From assembly GCA_050699055.1 (NCBI GenBank), contig JBOHCT010000039.1, positions 1 to 23,987 on the forward strand: a stretch of DNA of 23,987 bases. The letters are read 5' to 3'. Of this stretch, positions 5,575 through 14,360 are shown piece after piece. The stretch comes from JBOHCT01 sp050699055. GTDB lineage: Bacteria; Actinomycetota; Actinomycetes; Streptosporangiales; JBOHCT01. The position numbers were made by a program, and so were the translations under genes. The notes under the pieces are model-generated. The model was not told the DNA's origin and made no database searches. It saw nothing but the letters and a program-made list of their open reading frames with translations. Position 1 is the first letter of the stretch; each line of letters opens with the position of its first letter.

Positions 5575-7989
5575 TCAGTGGTGGCCGCTGGTGACCCGGT
5601 ACACGTCGTAGACGCCCTCCACCGACCGCACGGCCTTGAGGATGTGGCCCAGGTGCTTGGGGTCCGCCATCTCGAAGCTGAACTTACTGAGCGCCACACG
5701 ATCCCGGGTCGTGGTGACGGAGGCCGACAGGATGTTGACGTGCTGGTCGGAGAGGACCCGCGTGACGTCGGACAGTAGGCGGGTACGATCGAGGGCTTCG
5801 ACCTGGATCGCGACGAGGAAGACCGAGCCCGCGGCCGGCGCCCACGCGACCTCCACGAGCCGGTCCGGCTGACGCTTCAGGTTGGTGGCGTTGGGACAGT
5901 CCTCCCGGTGGACTGAGACGCCGTTACCACGGGTGACGAAGCCCAGGATCTCGTCGCCGGGCACGGGCGTACAGCAGCGGGAGAGCTTGACCCAGACGTC
6001 GTGGGCCCCCTTGACCACAACGCCGGGATCGGAGGCCGGACGGGGCTGTCGGCGCCGCCGGGTCGGGACTGCGACCTCGTCCAGATCCTCCTGGGCCGTG
6101 CCGCCGGCACCCTGGACGAGCTTCCGAACGACCGTCTGTGCGGAGACGTGTCCCTCGCCGATGGCCGCGTACAGCCCAGAGGCGTCGACGAAGTGAAGGT
6201 CGCGTACGAGGGCGACGAGCGCTTGACCGGAAAGGACCCGCTGGATCGGCAGTCCCTGCTTGCGCATGGCACGGGAAAGAGCGCCCTTGCCGGCCTCGAT
6301 GGCGGTCTCGCGTCGCTCCTTGGAGAACCACTGCCGGATCTTGCTGCGTGCCCGTGCGCTCTTGACGAAGGTCAGCCAGTCGCGACTGGGGCCGGCGTCG
6401 TGGGCCTTGGAGGTGAGAACCTCGACCACGTCGCCGTTGTCGAGCCTGCTCTCGAGCGGAACGAGCCGTCCTCCCACACGGGCTCCGATGCACCGATGCC
6501 CGACCTCGGTGTGCACGGCGTAGGCGAAGTCGATCGGCGTGGCCTCCTGGGGGAGCGAGATCACGTCGCCCTTCGGTGTGAACACGAACACCTCGGAGGC
6601 GCCGAGGTCGAACCTGAGCGACTCGAGGAACTCGCCCGGGTCGGAGGTCTCCTTCTGCCAGTCGAGGAGCTGACGCAGCCACGTCATGTCGCCGGCGGAG
6701 TCAGCGTTCCTTCCGTTGCCCGTTCCGTTCCCGATCGCCTCTTCTTTGTACTTCCAGTGGGCGGCGACCCCGTACTCAGCGCGCCGATGCATCCCCCAGG
6801 TGCGGATCTGCAGCTCGACCGGCTTGCCCTCGGGACCGATCACGGTCGTGTGGAGGGACTGGTACATGTTGAACTTCGGCATCGCGATGTAGTCCTTGAA
6901 CCGCCCGGGTACGGGGTTCCACCGGGCGTGGATCGTCCCCAGGGTCGCGTAGCAGTCACGGACGGAGTCGACAAGGATACGGATGCCGACGAGATCGTAG
7001 ATCTCGTCGAAACTGCAGGCCCGCGCGATCATCTTTTGATAAACGGAGTAGTAGTGCTTCGGTCGGCCGGTCACGGTCGTCCCGATCTTGGCCGACTGCA
7101 GGTCGGTCGAGACCTCCTCGATGACTTCCTGCATGTACACGTCGCGACGTGGCGCGCGCTCGGAGACGAGGCGGGCGATCTCGTCGTAGCGCTTGGGGTA
7201 CATCGTGGCGAACGCGAGGTCCTCCAGCTCCCACTTGAGCGTGTTCATGCCCAGCCGGTGCGCCAGCGGAGCGTAGATCTCCAAGGTCTCCCGGGCCTTG
7301 CGCTCCTGCTTCTCGCGCGGGAGGTAGCGGAGGGTGCGCATGTTGTGCAGGCGGTCGGCGAGCTTGATCACCAAGACGCGGATGTCACGGGACATGGCCA
7401 CGACCATCTTGCGGACGGTCTCGGCCTCCGCCGCCTCGCCGAACTTGACCCTGTCGAGCTTGGTCACGCCGTCGACGAGCGACGAGACCTCACCGTCGAA
7501 GTCGTCGCCCAAGTCCCGGATGGTGTACGCGGTGTCCTCGACGGTGTCATGGAGAAGCGCGGCCACGATGGTCGGCGTGGTCATGCCGAGCTCCGCCAGG
7601 ATCGTGGCGACCGCGAGCGGGTGGGTGATGTACGGGTCGCCGCTGCGTCGCTTCTGGTCCCGGTGGAAATGCGCGGCGACGTCGTACGCACGCTCGATCT
7701 GGCGGACGTCCGCCTTCGGGTGGATGCTCCTGATGCTCTTGATGAGCGGTTCGAGGACAGGATTCATCGTGTTGCCACGCTGACTACCGAGACGCGCGAA
7801 CCGACGCCGCACGCGCACAGTGGACGAGGAGTGCCCAGCCTCCTCCTCGGTCGCGGCCGACTCCGCAGAGCTCGGACGCTCCGCTCGGGAGCCTGCCCAA
7901 TCCCCCGGGCGGTGCGCAGACACGTCCTCAGCGGAAGCCGCTTGGCGCTCGACTCCCTCAACGCGCGTCGGCACCGTCTCTCGAGGCAC
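5575..7989 (-). CDS. relA: bifunctional (p)ppGpp synthetase/hydrolase Rel
   Basis: Stringent-response enzyme that makes and degrades (p)ppGpp on cytoplasmic ribosomes. The 804 residues show an N-terminal extension of about 75 low-complexity residues, an HD hydrolase domain with HD at 147–148 (LLHDTVEDT) and LADRLHNMRTL near 210, and a synthetase domain (about 300–415) with GRPKHYYSVYQKM and VELQIRTWGMHRRAEYG. A TGS domain follows (about 465–527), then a Cys-rich region with C672, C673, H694 and C698, and an ACT domain (about 722–800). RFKD at 363–366 is the RxKD signature associated with bifunctional Rel rather than synthetase-only RelA. GTG at 7989 is supported by GAGGAG upstream; an internal ATG at 7767 is a less likely alternative. 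Transcribed downstream of apt with a 113-base gap. Confidence 0.97.
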   Translation of the reverse strand: MPRETVPTRVEGVERQAASAEDVSAHRPGDWAGSRAERPSSAESAATEEEAGHSSSTVRVRRRFARLGSQRGNTMNPVLEPLIKSIRSIHPKADVRQIERAYDVAAHFHRDQKRRSGDPYITHPLAVATILAELGMTTPTIVAALLHDTVEDTAYTIRDLGDDFDGEVSSLVDGVTKLDRVKFGEAAEAETVRKMVVAMSRDIRVLVIKLADRLHNMRTLRYLPREKQERKARETLEIYAPLAHRLGMNTLKWELEDLAFATMYPKRYDEIARLVSERAPRRDVYMQEVIEEVSTDLQSAKIGTTVTGRPKHYYSVYQKMIARACSFDEIYDLVGIRILVDSVRDCYATLGTIHARWNPVPGRFKDYIAMPKFNMYQSLHTTVIGPEGKPVELQIRTWGMHRRAEYGVAAHWKYKEEAIGNGTGNGRNADSAGDMTWLRQLLDWQKETSDPGEFLESLRFDLGASEVFVFTPKGDVISLPQEATPIDFAYAVHTEVGHRCIGARVGGRLVPLESRLDNGDVVEVLTSKAHDAGPSRDWLTFVKSARARSKIRQWFSKERRETAIEAGKGALSRAMRKQGLPIQRVLSGQALVALVRDLHFVDASGLYAAIGEGHVSAQTVVRKLVQGAGGTAQEDLDEVAVPTRRRRQPRPASDPGVVVKGAHDVWVKLSRCCTPVPGDEILGFVTRGNGVSVHREDCPNATNLKRQPDRLVEVAWAPAAGSVFLVAIQVEALDRTRLLSDVTRVLSDQHVNILSASVTTTRDRVALSKFSFEMADPKHLGHILKAVRSVEGVYDVYRVTSGHH

Positions 7990-8022
7990 GCAAGACTCCT
8001 CACTCGTCCGCGTCTGGGGTCC

Positions 8023-8050
8023 AGTGTATCGGCGCGGATCAGCAGCCCAA
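8023..8050 (-). promoter_or_regulatory. candidate rel promoter
   Basis: In the apt–rel gap the minus strand reads TTGGGC (8045–8050), 16 bases, then TACACT (8023–8028). These resemble −35 and −10 boxes of a housekeeping sigma factor and would place transcription start near 8016, leaving a short leader with the GAGGAG site before GTG 7989. The −10 is convincing, the −35 only partial. It suggests rel can be expressed independently of apt/secDF. Confidence 0.4.
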
Positions 8051-8102
8051 TGCTGTCTGTGAACGTCCGTCCCTGTCCGCGAACTTCGAGCGTCGGCTCA
8101 CC

Positions 8103-8648
8103 TCATACCGTGATCAGGGTGAAGAGGTCGATGTCGGTGAGCTTCTTACGGCCTTCCAGATAGGAAAGCTCGACGAGGACGGCGATCCCGACCAGCTCGG
8201 CCCCGGCTCGCCGGACCAGCTCCGCGGTCGCCTTCGCCGTGCCGCCTGTCGCCAGCACGTCATCGACGACCAGGATCCGCTCCCCTGGCCCGAAGGCGTC
8301 GCGGTGGACCTCCAGCGTCTCGGAACCGTACTCGAGGTCGTAGCTGGCTCCGTAGGTCCCCGCGGGAAGCTTCCCTTTCTTGCGTACTGGGACGAAGCCC
8401 GCCCCGAAGTGGTAGGCGACCGGCGCCGCCACGATGAACCCCCTCGCCTCGATCCCGACGACCTTGTCTACGGTCCCCCTGCCGTAGTGATTGACGATCG
8501 TGTCGATCGCCCCGGCGAAAGCCACATGGTCGGCCAACAGCGGGGTGATGTCTTTGAACAGCACCCCGGGCTTGGGGTAGTCGGGGACGTCACGGACCCG
8601 TTGCTCGATCAAGCGTCGCAGGTCGACACGCGCGGGTGGGCTCGTCAT
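8103..8648 (-). CDS. apt: adenine phosphoribosyltransferase
   Basis: Purine salvage enzyme converting adenine and PRPP to AMP plus pyrophosphate in the cytoplasm. The 181-residue product has normal length. The PRPP-binding motif RILVVDDVLATGGT lies at about residues 124–137; the flexible loop SYDLEYGSETLEVH is at about 102–115, and VRDVPDYPKPGVLFKDITPL is a typical APRT N-terminus. The ATG at 8648 overlaps the secF stop as ATGA, so translation is probably coupled to secF. The position between secF and rel is conserved in actinobacteria and links purine nucleotide supply with ppGpp metabolism. Confidence 0.97.
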   Translation of the reverse strand: MTSPPARVDLRRLIEQRVRDVPDYPKPGVLFKDITPLLADHVAFAGAIDTIVNHYGRGTVDKVVGIEARGFIVAAPVAYHFGAGFVPVRKKGKLPAGTYGASYDLEYGSETLEVHRDAFGPGERILVVDDVLATGGTAKATAELVRRAGAELVGIAVLVELSYLEGRKKLTDIDLFTLITV

Positions 8649-9802
8649 CGCCGTTTCTTGCCGCTCGGCCGCTTCTTGGACCCTCTGCGCGGCTGCTGAC
8701 GCGGCCCGCGCTGGTCCATGCGACGGGTGGAACCAGGCGAGACACCCACCTCCGCCGGTTCCTCGTCCGCGCCGGACCCGGCGCCGGCCGGGACCCTCGC
8801 CTCCTGCTCCGCTCCCGCCTTCGCCTGCGACTTGGCGGCCGCGGTCTGACGGGCCTGTACCCGCCGCGCGAGCGCCCGCATCGGCTGCTCACGCTCCTTC
8901 AGCTCGGTCGCGAGCGGCGTAGCGATGAAGATCGAGGAGTACGTGCCCGCCGCGATACCGATGAACAACGCGAGCGCCAGGTCCTTGAGGACACCGGTGC
9001 CGAGGAAGGCCACCGAGACGAACAGGATGGCCGCGACCGGCAGCAGCGCGATGACAGAGGTGTTGATCGACCTGACCAGTGTCTGGTTGACGCCGAGGTT
9101 GGCCGCCTGGCTGTAGGTCATCCGTGAGCCGCTCAGCAGCCCCGCGGTGTTCTCGCGCACCTTGTCGTAGACGACGACGGTGTCGTACAGAGAGTAACCG
9201 AGGATCGTGAGGATGCCGATGACTGTCGCAGGCGTGACCTCGAACCCGACGAGGGCGTAGATGCCGGTGGTGATGATCAGGTCGTGGAGGAGCGCGACGA
9301 TCGCGGCGACCGCCATCTTCCACTCGAACGCGATGCTGAGGTACAGCACCACGAGCCCGAGGAAGACAACCAGGGCGATCTCCGCCTTGTGCGAGATCTG
9401 CTGCCCCCACGACGGACCGATCACCTGTGGACTGATGGCACGCGGCCTCAGGTCGAAGCTCTTCGCCAGCGTGGTCTGCATCTCGTCGACCTGCTTCGGG
9501 GGCAGTGACTCGGTCTGGACCCGCCACTTGCCGCCGGTCACCTTCTGCACGATGATCTCGTCGGCGCCGCCGGCCGCGGCGGCCGAGCGAACCTGCGGGA
9601 CCGTGGCCTGCGGTGCCTGGAACTGGAACACCGAGCCGCCGATGAACTCCACGCCGAGGTTGAGCCCGCGCAGCCCTACCCCCAGAGCGCTGATCACGAT
9701 GAGGGCGATCGAGACGGCGTACCAGATCCGACGGCGCCCGATGAAGTCGAACGACATCTCACCGCGGTAGAGGCGAGCGCCGAAATGGCCGAGGCTCAGC
9801 AT
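8645..9802 (-). CDS. secF: protein translocase subunit SecF
   Basis: Integral membrane partner of SecD that uses the proton-motive force to help pull exported proteins through SecYEG. The first transmembrane segment is at about residues 27–45, followed by an extracytoplasmic domain and the family motif ISPQVIGPSWG near 123–133. Five further membrane helices follow, including GYSLYDTVVVYDKVREN at about 202–218. After the last helix an approximately 80-residue cytoplasmic tail is Ala/Glu-rich and then very basic, ending SKKRPSGKKRR. ATG 9802 lies 3 bases after the secD stop with AAGGAGG 8 bases upstream. The tail is unusual in length and charge compared with E. coli SecF. Confidence 0.97.
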   Translation of the reverse strand: MLSLGHFGARLYRGEMSFDFIGRRRIWYAVSIALIVISALGVGLRGLNLGVEFIGGSVFQFQAPQATVPQVRSAAAAGGADEIIVQKVTGGKWRVQTESLPPKQVDEMQTTLAKSFDLRPRAISPQVIGPSWGQQISHKAEIALVVFLGLVVLYLSIAFEWKMAVAAIVALLHDLIITTGIYALVGFEVTPATVIGILTILGYSLYDTVVVYDKVRENTAGLLSGSRMTYSQAANLGVNQTLVRSINTSVIALLPVAAILFVSVAFLGTGVLKDLALALFIGIAAGTYSSIFIATPLATELKEREQPMRALARRVQARQTAAAKSQAKAGAEQEARVPAGAGSGADEEPAEVGVSPGSTRRMDQRGPRQQPRRGSKKRPSGKKRR

Positions 9803-9805
9803 GGC

Positions 9806-11491
9806 TCACGCCTCCTTCGCGGCGGTGCGACGACGACCGGCGGCGCGGCCGGTGGGCGACGTGCGGGCGCCGAGCCGGCTGGGGTTGAGTCCGGACAGGG
9901 CGTGCCCGCCGCCGAAGAATCGGGTGCGGGCGAGCAGGGTGACCAGCGGCTTGGTGAGGGCGAAGACCACGAAGACATCGATGATGGTCGTCAGCCCGAG
10001 AGTGAACGCGAAGCCCTTGACCTCGCCGACCGCGAGGATCCACAGCACGAGTGCGGCGAGGAACGACACGACGTCAGCGGTGACGATCGTGCGCCGCGCC
10101 CGCTGCCACCCGCGCTCGACGGCCGACCGTGCGCTGCGGCCCTCGCGAATCTCGTCACGCAATCGCTCGAAGAACACCACGAAGGAGTCGGCCGTGATGC
10201 CGATCGCGACGATGATACCGGCGATCCCGGCAAGAGACAGCCGGAAGTTCATCGCCATACCGAGCAGGCAGATGGCGGCATAGGTGATGAGTCCGGCGCA
10301 GGCCAAGCTGAGCCCCGAGACCAGTCCGAGCCCGCGGTAGTAGAGGAGCGAGTACAGCAACACGAGGAGCAGGCCGACGGCTCCGGCGAGCAGCCCGCCG
10401 CGCAGTTGGTCCTTGCCGAGGGTGGGGCTCACGGACTGGATGGCGCTCTTGTTGAACTTCAGCGGCAGCGCGCCGTAACGCAGCACGTTCGCGAGGTCCT
10501 GCGCCTGCTGCTGGGTGAAGTCGCCGGTGATCTGGGCCTGCCCGCCGGAGATCGCGCTGATGATGCGGGGCGCGGAGGCGACGACGCCGTCGAGCACGAT
10601 CGCGACCTGGTTGCGCGGCGGGGGGAGGTTGACGACCTTCTGGGTGAGGGCGGCGAATCGGTCCGCGCCCTCGCCGTTGAAGCTGAGGTTGACCTGCCAG
10701 CCGCCGGTCTGACCGTTTTGAGGCAGCCCCGCCTGGGCGTTATCGACCATCGTGCCAGGGATCTTGGACTTGCTGAGGACGTACTTGGCACCGCCCTGCC
10801 GGTCGCAGGCGACTACCTGCTCGTTCTGGGGCTTGAGCGAGGTTCGCGTCTTGTCCGGGTGCCTGCAGTCGAGCTTGCGGAACTTCTTCAGTACCTGTTT
10901 GTGGATGCCGGAGGTGTCCTGACCGGCGAGGCCGCCCTGCTGGGGGGGAGCGGGAGCCTTCGGTTTTGGCGACGGCTGCGCGAGGAGAGCGTGGGAGAGC
11001 GCGCGCCCCTTTCCCGCGGAGTCCTGGGACGAGGACTTCTGGCCCTTCTTCGACTCCTTGGAGTGTTGCGAGGACTTCTGCGCTGGCTGTTGCGGAAGCT
11101 GGGAGGACAGGCCGGCGGGCTGGTAGAGGAGGACCTGGCGGAAACGAAGCTGCGCCGTCTGCCCGACCTGCTGGACGACCTGGCGCTGCCCCTGGCCTGG
11201 CACGGCCACGATGATGTTCTCGCTCTGCTTGGTGACCTGCGCCTCGGAGACCCCGAAGGCGTTGACCCGCTGTCGGATGATGTTGACGGCCTCGTCGATG
11301 TTCTGGTCTGACGGCCGCTGGCCCTTGAGCGTAACCGGGGTGAGCGTGACGGTCGTGCCGCCGGACAGGTCGAGACCGAGCTTCGGTGACATCGTCCCCT
11401 GGAGGAACATCACGCCGTACAGGACGGCGATGAGCACCACGAGAGCTCCGAGGACACGCCCGGGCTTCGGTGCGTTGCTGGGTGGAGCCAC
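9806..11491 (-). CDS. secD: protein translocase subunit SecD
   Basis: Membrane component of the SecDF export motor. The 561 residues begin with a membrane segment (12–31), then KLGLDLSGGTTVTL (37–50), the large extracytoplasmic P1 region, and five membrane helices from about 367 containing GITADSFVVFFERLRDEIRE (431–450). P1 carries a lineage-type insertion at about 121–200 rich in Gln, Ser, Lys and Pro, followed by two cysteines, C209 and C229, flanking the segment before the GGWQVNLSFNGEG core; they could form a disulfide. A basic C-terminus ends the protein. Start is GTG at 11491; a weak GAAGAG-like ribosome site precedes it. Lies between yajC and secF in one operon. Confidence 0.97.
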   Translation of the reverse strand: MAPPSNAPKPGRVLGALVVLIAVLYGVMFLQGTMSPKLGLDLSGGTTVTLTPVTLKGQRPSDQNIDEAVNIIRQRVNAFGVSEAQVTKQSENIIVAVPGQGQRQVVQQVGQTAQLRFRQVLLYQPAGLSSQLPQQPAQKSSQHSKESKKGQKSSSQDSAGKGRALSHALLAQPSPKPKAPAPPQQGGLAGQDTSGIHKQVLKKFRKLDCRHPDKTRTSLKPQNEQVVACDRQGGAKYVLSKSKIPGTMVDNAQAGLPQNGQTGGWQVNLSFNGEGADRFAALTQKVVNLPPPRNQVAIVLDGVVASAPRIISAISGGQAQITGDFTQQQAQDLANVLRYGALPLKFNKSAIQSVSPTLGKDQLRGGLLAGAVGLLLVLLYSLLYYRGLGLVSGLSLACAGLITYAAICLLGMAMNFRLSLAGIAGIIVAIGITADSFVVFFERLRDEIREGRSARSAVERGWQRARRTIVTADVVSFLAALVLWILAVGEVKGFAFTLGLTTIIDVFVVFALTKPLVTLLARTRFFGGGHALSGLNPSRLGARTSPTGRAAGRRRTAAKEA

Positions 11492-11545
11492 CTTTCGACT
11501 CTTCTCTCTCCCGTTGTTCGGCTGCCGCGTCCGGAGTATCCGACC

Positions 11546-11962
11546 CTACGCCGAGGAGGGGGGCTTCCTCTTCTTCTTCTTCCGGCCCACCCCGTCGGGG
11601 CTCTCCGCCGCGCCGTCCGGCGAGGGGTCATTGTCCAGCGTGGGCCCGAACTCCCCGTCAGATGTCGCTTCCGCCGGAGTTTCCGTCGGATCGGTCTCCG
11701 TGTCCTCTATGACCTGTACGACCGAGGCCTTCACGAACCGACACCGCACCCCGGGGGCGACCTCGAGAACCACATGCTCGTCGTCGACGACACTGACCGT
11801 CGCGAACAGTCCCGCGTTGGTCATCACGCGCTGGCCGGGCTGCAGTCGGCGGCGCACATCCGTCATCCGCCGCTGGCGCCGCTGCTGGGGACGGATCAGC
11901 ACGAGGTAGAGCAGCACGACGATGGCGATAATGGGCAACAACTGCACGAGCGTGTTGCTCAC
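11546..11962 (-). CDS. yajC: preprotein translocase accessory subunit YajC
   Basis: Small single-span membrane protein that associates with SecDF–SecYEG. The 138-residue product begins MSNTLVQLLPIIAIVVLLYL (membrane segment about 5–22), followed by the family hallmark IRPQQRRQRR and the cytoplasmic domain RRLQPGQRVMTNAGLFATV. The frame is open further upstream to 12016, but GTG 11962 has AGAAGGA at a suitable distance and gives the usual N-terminus. An acidic linker (about 90–125) is followed by a basic KKKKRK tail. It is the first gene of yajC-secD-secF-apt, with a 178-base gap behind ruvB that probably contains the promoter. Confidence 0.94.
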   Translation of the reverse strand: MSNTLVQLLPIIAIVVLLYLVLIRPQQRRQRRMTDVRRRLQPGQRVMTNAGLFATVSVVDDEHVVLEVAPGVRCRFVKASVVQVIEDTETDPTETPAEATSDGEFGPTLDNDPSPDGAAESPDGVGRKKKKRKPPSSA

Positions 11963-12140
11963 TTGATGGTCCTTCTGATGTTGGGGGCAGGGGACGGGCC
12001 GCGACCAGACGACCACGACGTCCTCAGGGTGGAGCCCCGGAGTCTAGGCGAGCGGTGCGAACCGCGGCCACGGCGTCCACATCTCGGTCTAGTGTCTCAC
12101 GACACACCGAGCATTCGCTCTCTCTAACCGACAACCACGG
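11963..12140 (-). promoter_or_regulatory. ruvB–yajC gap, probable yajC operon promoter region
   Basis: This 178-base gap is the only sizeable break before yajC-secDF-apt. It contains a short palindrome GTGTC-TCAC-GACAC (12092–12105) that could be an operator or weak hairpin. Possible −10 hexamers on the minus strand are TAGACC and TAGACT, but I find no matching −35. No T-run terminator for ruvB is evident. Confidence 0.35.
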
Positions 12141-13208
12141 TCACGTACCGCCCGACGGCTCGTCATCGAACAGCGTAGGCGACTGTGGCAACGGGTGTGG
12201 GGGGATGAGCCCGAAGTGGGACCAAGCGGCAGGGGTCGCGATCCTGCCACGAGGGGTCCGGGCGAGCAGTCCCCCGCGCACGAGGTAGGGCTCGACGACG
12301 ACCTCGACGGTCTCGGGCTCCTCGCCAACGGCCACGGCGAGCGTGGACAGGCCGACCGGCCCGCCGCCGAAACGGCGCAGCAGCGCGTCGAGGACACCGC
12401 GATCCAGCCGGTCGAGGCCTTCTTTGTCGACGTCGTACAGGCGAAGGGCGGCCGACGCGATCTCGCGGGTGACGACACCGTCCGCGCGGACCTCCGCGTA
12501 GTCGCGGACCCGGCGCAACAGGCGGTTGGCGATGCGCGGAGTGCCGCGGGCACGCCGCGCGATCTCCTCCGCCCCGTCACGGCGCAGCTCGACATCAAGA
12601 AGGTGAGCGGAGCGTGTGAGTACCTGCACGAGCTCACCGGCCTCGTAGAAGTCGAGGTGTGCGGTGAAACCGAACCGATCGCGCAGCGGCGCCGGCAGCA
12701 GACCGGCCCTGGTGGTCGCGCCCACGAGGGTGAACGAGGCGACATCGAGTGGGATGGCCGTCGCTCCTGGACCTTTGCCGACGACGACGTCCACCCGGAA
12801 GTCCTCCATCGCGACGTAGAGCATCTCCTCGGCCGGTCTCGCCATCCGGTGGATCTCGTCGAGGAACAGCACCTCGCCTTCGGTGAGATTGGACAGCACG
12901 GCCGCGAGGTCGCCGGCGCGTTCGATCGCATGGCCGCTCGAGATGCGCAGCGGCGCTCCCATCTCCGCGGCGATGATCATCGCCATGGTCGTCTTGCCGA
13001 GTCCCGGTGGTCCGGACATCAGGACGTGGTCGGGCGGCCGTCCCCGCCGACGCGCGCTCTCCAGGACAAGCGACAGCTGCTCGCGCACCCGGGCCTGCCC
13101 GATGAACTCGTCAAGGCTCCTGGGGCGAAGCGCTGCCTCGGCGGCACGCTCGTCGCCGTCGGCCGCGGGTGTAACGAGCCCGCTCCTCGACTCTCCCGGC
13201 CTGGTCAC
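12141..13208 (-). CDS. ruvB: Holliday junction branch migration ATPase RuvB
   Basis: Hexameric AAA+ motor that, with RuvA, drives branch migration of Holliday junctions. The 355-residue product has Walker A GPPGLGKTT (66–74), Walker B LFLDEIHR (114–121), sensor 1 GATTRAG (163–169), and PLRDRFG with the arginine-finger region near 175–180. A C-terminal winged-helix domain follows. The GTG start at 13208 overlaps the ruvA stop as GTGA, so synthesis is coupled to RuvA. It is the last gene of ruvCAB. A stretch of about 20 poorly conserved residues precedes the conserved LRPRSLDEFIGQ. Confidence 0.98.
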   Translation of the reverse strand: MTRPGESRSGLVTPAADGDERAAEAALRPRSLDEFIGQARVREQLSLVLESARRRGRPPDHVLMSGPPGLGKTTMAMIIAAEMGAPLRISSGHAIERAGDLAAVLSNLTEGEVLFLDEIHRMARPAEEMLYVAMEDFRVDVVVGKGPGATAIPLDVASFTLVGATTRAGLLPAPLRDRFGFTAHLDFYEAGELVQVLTRSAHLLDVELRRDGAEEIARRARGTPRIANRLLRRVRDYAEVRADGVVTREIASAALRLYDVDKEGLDRLDRGVLDALLRRFGGGPVGLSTLAVAVGEEPETVEVVVEPYLVRGGLLARTPRGRIATPAAWSHFGLIPPHPLPQSPTLFDDEPSGGT

Positions 13209-13822
13209 GACCGACTCAGCCGCCCGAGCGCGGACCGCAACAGCCGCCCAACGTCGGGGGTCTCTCCCGATGCGGCCATCTCCTCGGCCTCGGGCGCGAC
13301 CGTCGTCACGGCCTGTTCTGCTTCGCGGGCCGACCAGCCGAGGCCGACGAGACCCGTGTGCAGCTGCTCCCGCCAGGACGAGCCTGGCGATCCGACCGCC
13401 GCGGGGGCTTGCCGCTCCTCGGGTGGCCCCAGCCGGTCCTTGAGCTCGAGGATGATCCGCTGCGCACCCTTGCGGCCGATGCCGGGAACGCGGGTGAGCG
13501 CCGCGATGTCGCCTTCGCCGACCGCACGCCTGAGGGCGTCGGGCGCGTGGACCGCGAGCATCGCGAGGGCCAGGCGCGGGCCCACTCCGCTGGCCGTCTG
13601 CAACAGCTCGAAGGTCGCACGCTCGTCATCGTCGGAGAAGCCGTACAAGGTGAGGGAGTCTTCACGGACGACGAGGGAGGTCGGGACACGGGCGTGCTCG
13701 CCCGGACGCAGGTGGGCCAGCACGGCGGGCGAACACTGGACGGCCAACCCCACACCGCCCACCTCGACGACCGCGCCGTCGGGGGCGACGGAGACAATCC
13801 GGCCACTGACGAAGGAGATCAC
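13205..13822 (-). CDS. ruvA: Holliday junction DNA helicase subunit RuvA
   Basis: Junction-binding tetramer that loads RuvB. The 205 residues start MISFVSGRIVSVAPDGAVVE (OB fold, domain I). Two helix-hairpin-helix motifs of domain II follow: TASGVGPRLALAML and TRVPGIGRKGAQRIILELKD. A linker and the RuvB-binding domain III near 150–205 (LVGLGWSAREAEQAV) complete it. The reading frame is open to 13885, but GTG at 13822 is chosen because it gives the canonical N-terminus, overlaps the ruvC stop as GTGA and has GGGGAG upstream. Second gene of ruvCAB. Confidence 0.97.
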   Translation of the reverse strand: MISFVSGRIVSVAPDGAVVEVGGVGLAVQCSPAVLAHLRPGEHARVPTSLVVREDSLTLYGFSDDDERATFELLQTASGVGPRLALAMLAVHAPDALRRAVGEGDIAALTRVPGIGRKGAQRIILELKDRLGPPEERQAPAAVGSPGSSWREQLHTGLVGLGWSAREAEQAVTTVAPEAEEMAASGETPDVGRLLRSALGRLSRS

Positions 13823-14343
13823 GACGCGGCTCCCCGGCGCTCGGCGAGAGCGGCGGCGAGACGGCGCTCTGCTGCCCCCCGCCATAGATGGCAGATCGCG
13901 AGCGCGAGCGCGTCGGCGGCGTCCGCGGGGCGGGGCGCGGCCGGTAGGCGCAGGAGCCGGGTCACCATCGAGGCGACCTGGGCTTTGTCCGCTCGCCCGT
14001 TGCCCGTCACGGCGGCCTTGACCTCACTCGGTGTGTGCAGGGCGACCGGTAGGCCACGTCGAGCCCCGCAGGCGAGGGCGATCGCGCTCGCCTGTGCGGT
14101 GCCCATGACCGTGCGGACGTTGCGCTGGCTGAACACCCGCTCCACCGCCATGGCATCGGGGGCGAGGCGATCGAGAGAGGCCTCGATGTCGCGTTCGAGG
14201 GTGACGAGCCGCTGGCCCACGCCATCGTGCGCGGAGGTACGGAGGACGCTCACCTCGACCAGATGGAGCGGCGAACCCGACGACCCGTCGATCACGCCGA
14301 GCCCGAGGCGGGTAAGCCCCGGATCGATTCCGAGGACACGCAC
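13819..14343 (-). CDS. ruvC: Holliday junction resolvase RuvC
   Basis: Dimeric endonuclease that cuts Holliday junctions symmetrically after RuvAB branch migration. The 174-residue product has the RNase H-like fold signature with four acidic catalytic residues: D7 (LGIDPGLTR), E68 (AVERVFSQRN), D141 and D144 (ADAADALALAICH). Start is GTG 14343, with a GGAGGTG ribosome site. It heads ruvCAB, and a perfect LexA-type box lies 18–33 bases upstream, so SOS induction is expected. Confidence 0.97.
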   Translation of the reverse strand: MRVLGIDPGLTRLGLGVIDGSSGSPLHLVEVSVLRTSAHDGVGQRLVTLERDIEASLDRLAPDAMAVERVFSQRNVRTVMGTAQASAIALACGARRGLPVALHTPSEVKAAVTGNGRADKAQVASMVTRLLRLPAAPRPADAADALALAICHLWRGAAERRLAAALAERRGAAS

Positions 14344-14360
14344 GCGACGGCACCTCCGAT

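Noticed and set aside
6001..8163. 720-residue open frame on the plus strand
   Set aside because: It is antisense to rel; high GC keeps the opposite strand open. The protein is low-complexity (Val/Leu/Arg/Asp-rich) and resembles no family, while rel has every domain.
9785..11311. 508-residue open frame on the plus strand
   Set aside because: It is antisense to secD, with Glu/Asp/Leu-rich low-complexity translation and no family signature.
12195..14021. 608-residue open frame on the plus strand
   Set aside because: It is antisense to ruvB, ruvA and part of ruvC, with no recognisable domain.
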